Positions 27,796 to 38,994 of a stretch of 64,000 nucleotides of DNA are shown piece after piece; position 1 is the stretch's first letter; every line of letters starts with the position of its first letter. The notes beneath the pieces were generated by a model that worked only from the letters and a program-made list of their open reading frames with translations, was not told where the DNA came from and did not search any database. A program made the position numbers and the translations under genes. The stretch spans positions 310,001 to 374,000 of the forward strand of contig JAFCIZ010000005.1 of NCBI GenBank assembly GCA_017871115.1, written 5' to 3'. This DNA comes from Cunninghamella blakesleeana (Eukaryota; Mucoromycota; Mucoromycetes; Mucorales; Cunninghamellaceae).

Positions 27796-28468
27796 ATGGC
27801 CCTTATGTATATATACTCTTATTATATTTAAAAATTAAAGTGTGTTCCTGTACGTATGAAAAATTGAAAAGTAAATGAAACCAAAAAGAGTTACTGAAAT
27901 TTGATATGAATTAATTTTTTGATCTAATTTTCTAAAAAGGGAAAAAAATTGTCTCAACTAGGAACTCTTTAGAAAATTGCACCATAGTTGGTTTTGAGTT
28001 TTCATAATATGATCTTTCCGAATAATACTTACTAAACTAATAAATATGTGGAGATATTTCATCCTGTTATTTGTAATATATGTAAGCTAATGCTATTAAA
28101 ACAGAAATACAACCGAAATCGCTCTATAATTTTTAAAAAGTTAGCACATTTTATGATATATAGAAATATAAATACCATATTTGTATTTTTATTTAATGTC
28201 GTTAATATTATTAAAAATTCATAATAATAGATTGATATATTTTTGTTTAGAATGTATCAAATTTTTTTATATACAATAAGATAATAATAACGGTTCAGTT
28301 AAAAAAGAAAGAACGAAGTGAGATTAAAGTATATGAACCAGAGTAGCAATAAAAAGGCGGAGACTAAAAATTATTACCCGTAAATAATTTTTATGATCAA
28401 TTTTTTTTAAAAAAAAAAAAACGACTCTTTTTTTTTTTAAAAAAAAATAATTATAGTAGCGATAATAA
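27230..28468. other. Intergenic with strong T-run/A-run dyads
   Basis: No gene recognised. Contains a long T-run joined to an A-run at about 27762-27793, and two further dyads at about 28400-28421 and 28428-28447 just before the TPX2-like ATG. Confidence 0.5.
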
Positions 28469-30119
28469 ATGTCGAAATTCGACAACGATAATTTATGGAA
28501 ATTTGAAGCACCTACCTTTTATGATTTTACAAAGACGGAAGAAGAAAACAATCACATAGGCGATTCATGGTTTGGTAATTATAATATCAATTAAATAGTA
28601 TATTTTTTTTTATTTTTTTTATAGAGTATTAATACGATATCAAGTTTTTTAATTATTTTTTATTAATATAAATATATTTAGATCAATCAAATAACCCACT
28701 TCCTTCAACTCTACTTGAAGTCAACAGTGACCAGCAACAAAAAGATGGAGAGCAAGATTTAAAAATAAACTATGAGGAACAATCAAGTGATACGAAAATA
28801 GACGATCCTTTTTTAAACTATTGGCAACAACAACAACAACAACAACAGCAACCTTTTAACTATACTAATGATGTTTATATCCATTCACCAACTCATCGAA
28901 TAGCACCAACTAAACAGCGTCGAGATATGAAATTTGAAATATTACGTTATAATAAAAATACTAACTCACCATCTCATGAAAATAATATTGACTCACCTCA
29001 GAAAACTAGAAAGGATAATAATGATGTAAATCTTGGTAGCGAATATTCACCAACACCAAACGATGTTATACTTGAACCGTCAGCAACAATGATCAAACCT
29101 TCTATTGATTTGATGGCAGCTTTACTACACAATAAACATCATGATGAAGAGATAAATAGGAAGAGAAGAAAGGAAATGCAGATGGAGATGGAACATACCA
29201 ACAATGAAATAAATAATGATTTGGATTTAAATGAAAAGGATGGGCATGATAATAAAAAAAGAAAGTTGATATCCACCAATCAGAATACTATTGAGAAAAA
29301 AGTAGAAGAAGAAGTAAAAGAGAAAGAGAAAGAGAAAGAGAAAGAGAGTCAGCATAGCCAACCTATTCAAAAGACACTGACACAAGTGTTAGCATCTGTT
29401 GCAACTTATTCAGCTATCATAAAAAAAAATCACACATCCTCTTTTTCTCATCAACCTCTATCGCCTTTACGTATAAAGTCAACTAAATCATCATCAACAT
29501 CTTCTTCTTCTACTATGTTTACTTCACCACAACGGCCACAATCACTACCTCTACTACCACCAACCTATAGAATGGAATCTGTATTACAAAGAGCAAAACG
29601 GGTATTACAAGAATCCCATATAAAAAGTAAATTGTGGAGTACTTCGGATCCATCTTATGATAATAACCATCATTTTGATCTCAAGCAATCACTTAGCTCT
29701 TTAAGAATCATGAAGCAACCGAAAGTAATAAGTCAACGTCAATCCATATTGCTTAACAGAAAAACTTCTTATGTTACAACGTCTACAACTAAAAGTGTAC
29801 CCGAGATAGATTATTTGGAAAGCAAGGAAGAAAAAATGAATGATGATAATGGTGATAGCGATGTGGATGTTTTATTGCAATATAATTTATTGGAGGACGA
29901 TAATGATCCTGAAGAAAATGATATACAACCTTCTTTTTTTTCATATTGGGTAAATTAGTTATATATATTCATACATTTGTGCATGATATAAGTGCTAACT
30001 CTACCTATTTTTTTTTTCTTATTTTTGTTTAATAGAATACACCATATTTGCCCGTTAATTTAACTAGACCCAGGAGTCCAAAATTCCAAAATTCCAAACG
30101 ATCCAGATATTATCGATGA
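28469..30119 (+). CDS. TPX2-like spindle assembly protein
   Basis: Three exons: 28469-28574, 28682-29949, 30036-30119; 485 aa. The N-terminus, WKFEAPTFYDF at residues 10-20 followed by DSWF at 32-35, matches the Aurora-A-binding/activating segment of TPX2 in both residues and spacing. The C-terminus ends with a basic tail containing RPRSPKF (469-475), like the SP-x-F repeats that TPX2 uses on microtubules. Between them are acidic, Gln- and Lys/Glu-rich disordered stretches, a charged helix (EINRKRRKEMQMEMEH) and LSPLRIKST. TPX2 nucleates spindle microtubules and targets Aurora kinase in a Ran-dependent way (established knowledge). The assignment rests on short motifs; the classic TPX2 C-terminal domain is not evident. 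Confidence 0.6.
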
Positions 30120-30878
30120 ACTCACTTAAATATGTTATTGTTGTAATTATAATTAATATTATGTTTAACTCTTACTATTTACCATTATTACCATGATTTT
30201 TTATGTATTTTTTAATAGTTTAAACTTGATTATTCCACTCTTACTATATTTGTATATATTACATTACTACTTTATTTTTTTACAAGATTTATATCCCCTT
30301 GATTGTTTATATTGTATTTTTTCTTTTCTTTTATTTTTTAATACCCAAATAATATTCTTATTTGTCAATAAAAATTGATAGTTTAATTATGAAGTATTGA
30401 TCATGATACTTGCATATTTTTAATTAAATCTTTCAATAATCGTTATTATATTTTTTGAAAAAGATTGCGGTTATTGTGATATTCAGTTCTTCCAAAAAAT
30501 TATTAGATTATAATATTCGTATTAGGTAATGTTGAATTTAAATTTATTTGAATTTGATTTTTCAATTTTGAAAGGCTTTTTTAAAAAAAAGCATTACATA
30601 TAAACTAATAAAAAATATATAGTAGTTTTACTTTGCATAAAATTAGTATATTTTCTGAACAATCGAATAAAAAAAAAAGTAATGAAGAACTATTCTCCAT
30701 AGACTACCTTAACAAAAAGTGTAATCATTTTCGGTTAAACCTTTCCCAGTATATTACTAAAAAAATAAAAAATAAAAACTGGGGTTAAAAATCTAGTGAA
30801 CTAAAAAATTTCTTTAAGAAAAAACTAATTTTTTTACTATTTCTTTTTCTTTTTCTTAATTACTTAGTTTTCAAAAAT
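30120..30878. other. Intergenic
   Basis: 3' flank of the TPX2-like gene and promoter of the dienelactone hydrolase gene. The ORF at 30193-30378 is hydrophobic and low complexity; not accepted. A T-run/A-run dyad lies at about 30570-30585. Confidence 0.45.
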
Positions 30879-32150
30879 ATGAGTTTACCTTTTGCTGTAT
30901 ATTCTTTCGACCCTGAATCCTCTGTTAAAAAAATTGAAGGTGCTGCCATAGTTGTAAGTATTTTTACATTTTAATATATATATTTATACCATGGAATATA
31001 GTATTTTATTGATAAGCAGGGAATATATGGATTTATTTAACGCGTTTTTTCTCTTTTACTATTATATTCTTTCTACATAAATAGGTTTTACAAGAATGGT
31101 ATATATATTAATTTATTAATATATAACTTTTATATATTATTATTTATTTATGAACCTTTATTTTTAAATATCTACAAAATAATACGGAATGAAAAAAAAA
31201 TATATATAGGTGGGGTGTTAATGATACTATTAAATCACATGCTAAACATCTTGCTGATATCACTGGTATTCATACTGTCGTACCTGATTTATATAAAGGA
31301 AAAATTGGATTAACTGCCGAGGTAAGTAGTAAAAATGGAAAAAAAGAAAAAAGATGCGATATACATATTATATATATTCAACAATAAAAGTATAAAGTGT
31401 TTACCTCTTTTCCTTTTTTCTCTTTCTTTTTAGGAAGCCAGCCATTTAATGAATAACTTGGATTGGAAAGTAGCTATTGATGAGCTTCAACAATTAGGAA
31501 AGCAACTTCGTAGTCAAGGATACACGTAAGAATCAGTCATCCGATATTTTATATTAACAAATTTATAGTTAAATATTTAATAACGGATATTATTTTATAT
31601 AATAAAATAGAAAACTTGCTGCAATTGGATTCTGCATGGGCGGTGCTTTGACTTTAGGTAATAAAATAAAATAAAATAAAATAAAATAAAATAAAATAAA
31701 ATAAAATAAAATAAAATAAAATAAAATAAAATAAAATAAAATAAAATAAAATAAAATAAAATAAAATATAATTGTAAAACGCGTCTAAAATAAATAAATA
31801 AATAAATGCATATAACGTTTTTATTCATTATTTGGTTGATTGTTTTAAATTTAATTAGCATGGGCTACACAAGCTACCCTTTCCAAAGAACCAATTCAAG
31901 CAGCCGTTCCCTGTTATGGTAGTCCCCCTGCTGATGCTTTTGATGTTACCAAGATCACTGATGCTACTGCCATTCAAGGCCATTTTGGTGGTCAAGTAAG
32001 ATAAATTTAAATTAAATTTAAATTAAATTTAAATATATGCATATGTAGTGTTTGGAAAATGAATTGATGGTCATTGAATATTATTATGATTTTTTTTTTA
32101 GGATGCGTTGGCCGGATTCAGTGACCCTGCTGCTGGTAAATAAAATATGC

Positions 32151-32182
<32 letters not shown>

Positions 32183-32471
32183 CAAAAAGAATGTAACGAA
32201 TTTAATTGATTCATTTTTTTTTATTTTATATTTTTTAAAATAATTATTAGCTGATGCTCTTGAAAAAAATCTCAAACATCTTAAAGAAGCCACTATATAC
32301 AGATATCCTCACCAAGGACATGCTTTCTTAAATGATGACGATTGGGCTATTTCAAAACGTAAAGAATTAGGATTTGTTGCCAAAGAATCTGATCCCAAAC
32401 TTGATGAACAATCTGTTCGTGATTTGGCTTGGTCTAGAATTAGCGCATTCCTTGTCGCTAACTTGAAATAA
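30879..32471 (+). CDS. Dienelactone hydrolase family protein
   Basis: Eight exons: 30879-30953, 31085-31098, 31210-31321, 31434-31525, 31611-31657, 31859-31995, 32102-32135, 32251-32471; 243 aa. Exon 2 is only 14 nt and completes VLQEWWG, the conserved N-terminal block. The alpha/beta-hydrolase triad is visible: Cys106 in GFCMGG, Asp160 in GGQDAL and His194 in HQGHAF. The family hydrolyses dienelactones and other strained esters; fungal members are cytosolic and of mostly unknown substrate. Length matches the family (about 230-250). Intron 5 carries a long AAAAT pentanucleotide array. Confidence 0.92.
31660..31767. repeat. AAAAT pentanucleotide microsatellite
   Basis: About 21 near-perfect tandem AAAAT units starting immediately after the donor site of intron 5 of the dienelactone hydrolase gene. 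The ORF reading across it on the minus strand is an artefact. Confidence 0.95.
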
Positions 32472-33165
32472 TTTTTATATTTTTAAAAAGAAAGATATAT
32501 TTACAAATAAATTATTAGTGATTGTTATGATAATAATATGTTACCAAGAAAAAGTATAAAAAAATCAATATATTCATGATATATACGTTTTAGTTCGATT
32601 TAATACAGAAAATGCGTACTGTATCGAGTCAAATGAGCTTTATGAATCATTTTTTTGTTACAATATGATTCTCTGCCAATGATACAGCTATTCAAGTTTA
32701 TTTCGATGGTCAAGTAATTTAAGTATATAAAGAGGTGTGTAATGAGGATTATATTTTTAGGCAGGGAGGAGGGTTAAACTTAACGATTGTCCTGTAGGTA
32801 TATATTACTTTTATTTTTATTATTAAAAAAAAATGCAATAGATACTTTTTATACAGATATTTTATCTTTGTCCTACCTTTCAAATGACAATAATTGTACG
32901 TTTTCAAGTATACAAAGTGATATTCTAAAACTTAACCAATGTATCATGATCCAGTATAGTCTAATATCTACTATCTTTACATGTATTTAATTTTTATTTT
33001 TTTAATGGATAATAAAGAAATTCACTTTTTTACGATTATTTTGGTTATGATCATTATTTTGAAGAAGGAAGTATGATGTTTATTACTATGTCAATGGAAA
33101 AAAAAAAGGACGGGACAATTTTTTTTTATTATTATCATTATTATTTATATAAATTATATATATAT
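32472..33165. other. Intergenic between convergent genes
   Basis: 3' flanks of the dienelactone hydrolase gene (+) and the eS1 gene (-). No coding region supported; ORF 32787-32990 has no motif. Confidence 0.45.
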
Positions 33166-34444
33166 TTATACGCTATCCAAAACAGGAGGTTCAACAAAGT
33201 CCTTAGCAACCTTGGAACCTACTTCATCACCAGCGGAAGAACCACCATGAAGAGCCAATAAAGCAGAGACATCGAATTTAGGAGCCTTCAAGATCTTAAC
33301 CTTACGGAGATAAGTGTTTTGTAAGGGGTAGATAGATTGAGAAGACTTTTCAATACGGGCAGCAATATGATCTTGAGCAGATTGAGTAGCAGAAGAAGTA
33401 ACCTTGGTAACTAATTCTTTCAAATCGCAGTTGGCAGTTTCTTCAGCCAAGATTTCAAACATCTTTTTACGGATTTGACGGATTTGAGAAGATTGAGCAT
33501 AGGTGGTCTTCTTGACTTGGTTACGACGACGAGCAGTGAAAGCAATGATGAATAAACGAACTAAATAACCATCAGTGGTCTTAACATCCAAGAAGGCTTC
33601 AATGGTGGTTTGCCATTTCTTGACCATGGAACGAAGTTTATCAGAGGTCATGTCCATACCGTAGAAATTGGTTAATAAGTTTTTACCTTGGACTTCATCA
33701 ACCTTCAATTGAATCTTACGGAAAGCACGAGATTCATCTTTGGATAATTCACCAAGAGAAATTTCAACAACACGTCCATTTAAGGAATCGTTGGCATTAC
33801 CTAGATTATTTTTTAAAAAAAGAAAAAAGAGGATTAAAAAAAAGTTCATTTTTTATTCTGTCCCTTATTTTTTTTTATGGTTGCAGGATTTTTTTAATAC
33901 TTACGAAGACCTTGGGTACGGTTAACTAAAGTTTTACCAACTTGACGAACATCAAACATAGAAGGAGCCTTGATGTCGTACCAGTCCTTACGGGTGAAGG
34001 GATCAACACTATTTTTTAAAAAAATAAAATAAAATAAAAAATTGATTTAAAAAAATATTGCATAAAAAAATATACTTGATAACATGTTTTATATACTGGT
34101 GTGAAATGTATAATTTTCAATATAATAAAAATAGTAAAAAAGAGTAAAATAAAACTTACACCTTCTTCTTTAAACCTTTCTTGCCCTTGGAAAGGCGCTT
34201 GTTTTTACCGACAGCTTTTTAAAATTAATGATATATAAAAAAAATAATATATGTATATATATTGCAAAAAATAAAAATAGAAATAAGATTAATAAGATGA
34301 CTATGTTTTATATATATAGTGATATTGGTATTTGTTTAAACGATTGATTGTTTGATTGATTGATTGATTGATTGATGGATGGATGGATGTTGTTGTACGT
34401 TGTAATATAATAAATGGTCTTTAATATAATAATCGCTTACCCAT
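33166..34444 (-). CDS. RPS1: 40S ribosomal protein eS1 (RPS3A/Rps1)
   Basis: Four exons: 34444-34441, 34214-34160, 34008-33905, 33800-33166; 265 aa. The first coding exon is only ATGG, the usual fungal ribosomal-protein layout with an intron just after the start codon. N-terminus [14 protein letters not shown], then [18 protein letters not shown], then [51 protein letters not shown] and [12 protein letters not shown]: a textbook eS1. It is part of the small-subunit head/platform near the mRNA exit. G and C are higher and codons more uniform than in neighbours, as expected for a highly expressed gene. Intron 1 contains a TGAT repeat. Confidence 0.96.
34342..34389. repeat. TGAT/TGGA tetranucleotide repeat in eS1 intron 1
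   Basis: A run of GATT units grading into GGAT units. It lies in the first intron of the eS1 gene. Confidence 0.85.
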
Positions 34445-34684
34445 GATGGACACAAAATAAAAGAGGAGGAAACTTTCCCAGTTGAGAACAATTGAAAGCA
34501 TATCTCCTACTCTGCCGCACTAAATTGAAAGCCCGCCGGAGTTTATTTCCCATTTTTTTTACTTATTTGTTTTCCCTCATATATATGAATATAAAGAAAC
34601 AAGTAGAGCATTATATATATATTATTAACTAAACCGCCATTGCCAACAATAGATCCCTTTCCTGTAGTAAAACCATTCAAAAAC
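34445..34684. promoter_or_regulatory. Compact bidirectional promoter region (eS1 / F-box-like gene)
   Basis: Only 240 bases separate the eS1 ATG (-) from the first ATG of the F-box-like gene (+). The segment near 34500-34540 is GC-richer than anything around it (CTGCCGCAC, GCCCGCCGG), which is notable in this AT-rich window and a good candidate for a factor-binding cluster serving the ribosomal-protein gene. No specific factor can be named. Confidence 0.4.
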
Positions 34685-35758
34685 ATGAAGAAGCTTCCAA
34701 CAGAAATACTTCAAGAGATTATCCAATATTCGGATACCTTAATTAGGGTTACCTTAGGTTTTCCTGTAGATAAAGGTAAGCTCCTCGAGGAAGGTGGACC
34801 AGGAAAGGTATTAGATGAGTTCCTTAGAAGGAATGGCAATTTGGAATATCTTAAGGAATGGATTCCTGGGGAATGCGCTCTTATGCATGGAGTACTAACT
34901 AGGGATCCCAAAAAGATACTTGAGATAGACAGAATATGGAATGCCAATATGTTCTCCAATCAAGGGTATGAACTTTCGGTAGCTACCAAATTCATCTGGG
35001 GAGTAGACTATATAAAACATGATAGGGAATGTAAAATCATGGAAGAATATTATGCATTCACAAGACAATGGGGGAAGATGAAAAAACCAATAGATATCCA
35101 CATATGTCATCCCAAATACTTAGTGGATGCACCAAAAGAATATCTAAATAGAGATGGAGAAACGATGATTAATCTATACATGAAGCGTCCACACGGAAGA
35201 TCATATGGTGTGTATAGAGCATGTATAAACCATGGTATGTATAAAGAGGCAGTTGATTCTGCATCAGGACATGATGATCTTATAAGAGATCTATTTGTTG
35301 CTCAATCCATAGAGGGATTAGAATATTCTAGAGAACTTAATGAAAAGGAACTTCGTGCATATAAGGTAGCAATGGATATTGATAACGAAGGGTTTTCTGA
35401 TTTAGATGACGAAGAGCAAGCTATATCCCATGAGGTAACAGAGAGATATTACGATTTTATATCATGGTTTCAAGGAGAACTTTGGACCTTCAAGGATTAT
35501 GGATGGGGAGATACTGAATGGGACGTATTGTTAGGAGATGCCCTCAAACTTAACTTACCTGGGTTGAGAAACGATCAAATTTCTTATGCACAAGTGAAGG
35601 AAAAGGATGGAAGTCTACATAGAAGGAAAACGGAAGGAACTTTGGAATATCCTAACCCATCATGTATTGTCCTATATGATATTAAAGATGTTTCTACAAT
35701 AGATATGGCCCTTTTCTTTTGGGCCAAGTACGAGGTAGAACCTCATTCTATTGAATAA
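34685..35758 (+). CDS. F-box-like protein, single exon, atypical composition
   Basis: 357 aa from the first in-frame ATG at 34685; the open frame extends upstream to about 34640 without another ATG. The N-terminus MKKLPTEILQEIIQYSD resembles an F-box start, the Skp1-binding module of SCF ubiquitin ligases. The rest has no repeats that I can name, although segments such as YGVYRACINHGMYKEAVDSA look like degenerate helical repeats. An acidic patch (DIDNEGFSDLDDEEQ) lies near residue 250. It has no intron and no homopolymer tracts. It uses GGA, GGG, AGG and CTT/CTC far more than neighbouring genes and is visibly richer in G and C. That suggests acquisition from elsewhere or membership of an expanded family. 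Function is inferred only from the F-box-like segment. Confidence 0.65.
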   Translation: MKKLPTEILQEIIQYSDTLIRVTLGFPVDKGKLLEEGGPGKVLDEFLRRNGNLEYLKEWIPGECALMHGVLTRDPKKILEIDRIWNANMFSNQGYELSVATKFIWGVDYIKHDRECKIMEEYYAFTRQWGKMKKPIDIHICHPKYLVDAPKEYLNRDGETMINLYMKRPHGRSYGVYRACINHGMYKEAVDSASGHDDLIRDLFVAQSIEGLEYSRELNEKELRAYKVAMDIDNEGFSDLDDEEQAISHEVTERYYDFISWFQGELWTFKDYGWGDTEWDVLLGDALKLNLPGLRNDQISYAQVKEKDGSLHRRKTEGTLEYPNPSCIVLYDIKDVSTIDMALFFWAKYEVEPHSIE

Positions 35759-36781
35759 ATTTCCTTTTTACCTCCATCTTTCCATCCCTTTTAAAACTCT
35801 CTCCAAGACTATATCCATCTAATAATATTTTTTACAGCAAAAAATACAAAAATATAATAAAATATATACGTCAAATAAATTTATTTAGCTTATCGAAGTA
35901 GTAATATAATTATTGGTAATAATTTTAATAAAGTACTTAAAACGACTTCTGAACAATATTTATTGGTATATACACATAATCCCTTTTTTATTTTTATTAT
36001 ATTAAAGAAAAGAAAATTTTTGATTTACTAGTAAGCAGATACTTTAAATTTTTCTTATAAAGTACTGTTTTTTTTTCTCTTCAATTCTATTTTTTTTTTT
36101 TTTTTTTTGTGCTTTATTTCAAATGGAAAGCTTGTATTATAATATATTACAAAATAGGATTTAAAAAAGAGATAAAAGGAAATTAGGCAGGTCAAAAAAA
36201 AGAGTAAGCTATATAACCTTTATATAAAAAATTAATTCTATATTTTTTTTTATACTTTCATTATTCTTTTTTTTCTTTTTAAACTGATTATATTTTTTTA
36301 TATCGAAGATTATTTTTTTATGGTATATATAACCTTTTTTCATAACATATATGTGAATATTGGGTGTAATAATCTAGTGTATGGGTTTCCTTATATAGGT
36401 TTGGGAAAATTATATAGTGTAGTAGCAAAAACTTTCTTGTTGCTATGCATAACAACGAACTCCAATATAATAATGTAGTTTTATCTTTTTTTTATTTCAA
36501 CACGTATATATACGTTTATATGAATTTAATTTAATAATAATACTAGTATTATTAAAAAAAAATGTTAACCGTCAATGATACTATATATAAATGATCATTT
36601 TTTTTCTACAAATAATATAATTATGAAGTCATAGTTTTTTTTTCATGGTGAAACAATTTAATACTCCGTGTGGAAAATTCTGGTTCTTTTTTTTTAAACG
36701 CGATTTATTTTTTTTTCCCTCTATTTTTTTTCTCTTTTCCTCTCTTTTCTTTAATTTAATTTATATATTATTATTTTTATC
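35759..36781. other. Intergenic
   Basis: AT-rich spacer between two same-strand genes. Composition drops sharply from the F-box-like gene back to the AT-rich background at about 35780. ORF 36645-36836 is low-complexity Phe/Leu and overlaps the p23 start; rejected. Confidence 0.45.
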
Positions 36782-37221
36782 ATGCCTCTTCATCCTATTG
36801 TTTCTTGGGCCGAACGTGCTGAATTTATTTATTTAACCGTTAACGTTTCAGATATCACTGTAAGTTTGTATATTTATTATTTTTATTGTTGAATAAATAA
36901 AAAATAAAAGTTTATTTCTATTTTGTTATTATATTTTTATTTTAAAACTATGACAAGGTTCAATCTAACCTATTTATTCATTTGATGATGGCAATATATT
37001 TATTTTAGGAACCTAAAATTGAATTAACTCCTACTAAGTTTGTCTTTAAAGGAAAAGGTGAAAAAGAACAAAACGAATATGAATGTGAAATTGAATTTAA
37101 TAAGACTGTTGACGTAGAAGTAAGTGACGAATAAATATAGATGATAATGGAACAAATAAATAAATTAACATAAAAGTAAAAGAATAGTAATAGAGAGAAA
37201 CAATGAGAGAAAGAAGGCTGC

Positions 37222-37275
<54 letters not shown>

Positions 37276-37932
37276 TATACCTATCTAAATATCTATTTAT
37301 TTTTATTATCCTTATAATATAGAAATCAAAACAACATTTGACTGCGCGTAATTTAACTATGATTATCTATAAAGCTGCCGATTCTCAAGGTTATTGGAAC
37401 AAGTTACAAAAAGGTGGTAAACTTAACTTTTTAAAGGTTGATTTCGCCAAATGGAGAGATGAAGATGAAGAAGATGACCAACCCGATCCTATGAATAATA
37501 TGGGCGATTTGATGAGCGGCCAAGGTATGGGTGGTATGGACTTTTCACAATTCCTTAATAATCCTGATTTACAAAATATGGTAAGATAATCCGAAATAAA
37601 TAAATATATAATAATAGTTATAATTATAATAAATAATAACGATAATATGACCATGTTTATTCAACAAACCTTTTTTGTATTTTTTATATTTTTTTCACTA
37701 GGCTGGAGGTGATGAAGGTGATTCTGATGATGAAGAATTGGAAGGTGATGAAGAACAACAAGCTCCTGCTTCTACTGGTAATAATTAAATAAATGAATTT
37801 ATATATATATATATATATATAACATAAATATAATATAGTGTTTATTAAGGTATCCATTATTCTAATGCCCACTTTTTTTTTTTTTCCTTTTTTTCTCTTT
37901 TAATATTTATTTTTATAGAAGAAAAGAAGTAG
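36782..37932 (+). CDS. SBA1: Hsp90 co-chaperone p23/Sba1
   Basis: Five exons: 36782-36859, 37009-37119, 37323-37580, 37702-37777, 37919-37932; 178 aa. A CS domain fills the first two thirds: HPIVSWAERAEFIYLTVNVSDI, KIELTPTKFVFKGKG, and YWNKLQKGGKLNFLKVDFAKWRDEDEED, the last being the p23 signature WxxL...W-x-D-E. A Gly/Met-rich and then acidic tail follows (GMGGMDFSQF, DDEELEGDEE). p23 stabilises the ATP-bound closed Hsp90 state in the cytosol and nucleus (established knowledge). The final intron is optional for coding: read-through gives STGNN and a stop, splicing gives STEEKK and a stop. Confidence 0.94.
37223..37274. repeat. ATT trinucleotide microsatellite in p23 intron 2
   Basis: About 17 tandem ATT units between p23 exons 2 and 3. 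Confidence 0.95.
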
Positions 37933-38417
37933 ATAGACTAAATTAAATAAAAACCAGTAATTTTTTTTTTCAACATTTTTTTTTATATATTACAAATGAA
38001 ATAAATTGGATATTTTTATATTAATACTAAAATTGTAATTTTATTTTTAAAAGTAATAATAATATTTATTAAAAATAAAAAAATTGTGTTTCATGAAATC
38101 CACCATTTTAGCATCATTGTTTAGGGTTTAATATATAGAGAATAAAGTATGTTGGTAAACCAAATTAAATTAACTGATTGTTTATAAGGAAACAAGGTTA
38201 ATTTTATACGTGTTAATATTAAGATAAATGGTGATATTATTATTTTTTGCTTTTTTTATATGTGTGTACTTTTATATTAAAATGAAGATATATAATTTTA
38301 TTTATTTAGTTGAAAAAGTATTTATATGTAAATTTGTCAATTTATTAAGATAAAGAAAAAAAAAAAGATACTATCACTTTTGTAACAATTATCATAAAAA
38401 TAATAATAATATAAAAT
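37933..38417. other. Intergenic between convergent p23 and Rpn5 genes
   Basis: AT-rich 3' flanks only; nothing recognised. Confidence 0.5.
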
Positions 38418-38963
38418 CTATTTTATTTTAGCAATACTGTGAACCATTTCTTCTTTAGAAATTAAATGGCAAGTCTTTTCCACCAAGTTAAGTAAACTAT
38501 TAATATCACTTGACCAGCTATTTAATATTTGATTAGCATCTTGCTTCACTTGGAAAGAAACAATACCAGCAATACGATCCATGCGAGCATGAATAGTTTT
38601 AGTAACTACTAATTTAGATAAAAAGTCTTCTGTATCCTTTTCATTCAAATCCAATAATTGTGTTAAACGTTTGGTGGTAATACGAGTGTAATATTTGGCC
38701 ACGACACGAATGTTATGTTCAATTACTCGATGATGTAAATCTTTATATCTTTTTTCTCCTCCTCCTTCTGTTGATGATGATTGGAATACTTCAGTTTCTA
38801 ACAATGTCTTTCCATACAATTCTTCTATTTGTGGCCATCGCATTAATTCATTTGAGACAAAGCATTTAGCAAAGTCACTATTTTTAACAATAATAATAAT
38901 ATTAAATAGGAATAGATATAAAGGTAGATTAGAATCAATTAATAATTACTGTAATTATATTAA

Positions 38964-38994
<31 letters not shown>

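Noticed and set aside
31595..31861. Minus-strand ORF of Phe/Ile/Leu/Tyr repeats
   Set aside because: Translation of the AAAAT intronic repeat.
34640..34684. Upstream extension of the F-box-like ORF starting at TTG
   Set aside because: No ATG in this segment; TTG is not a usual nuclear start in fungi, so I start at 34685.
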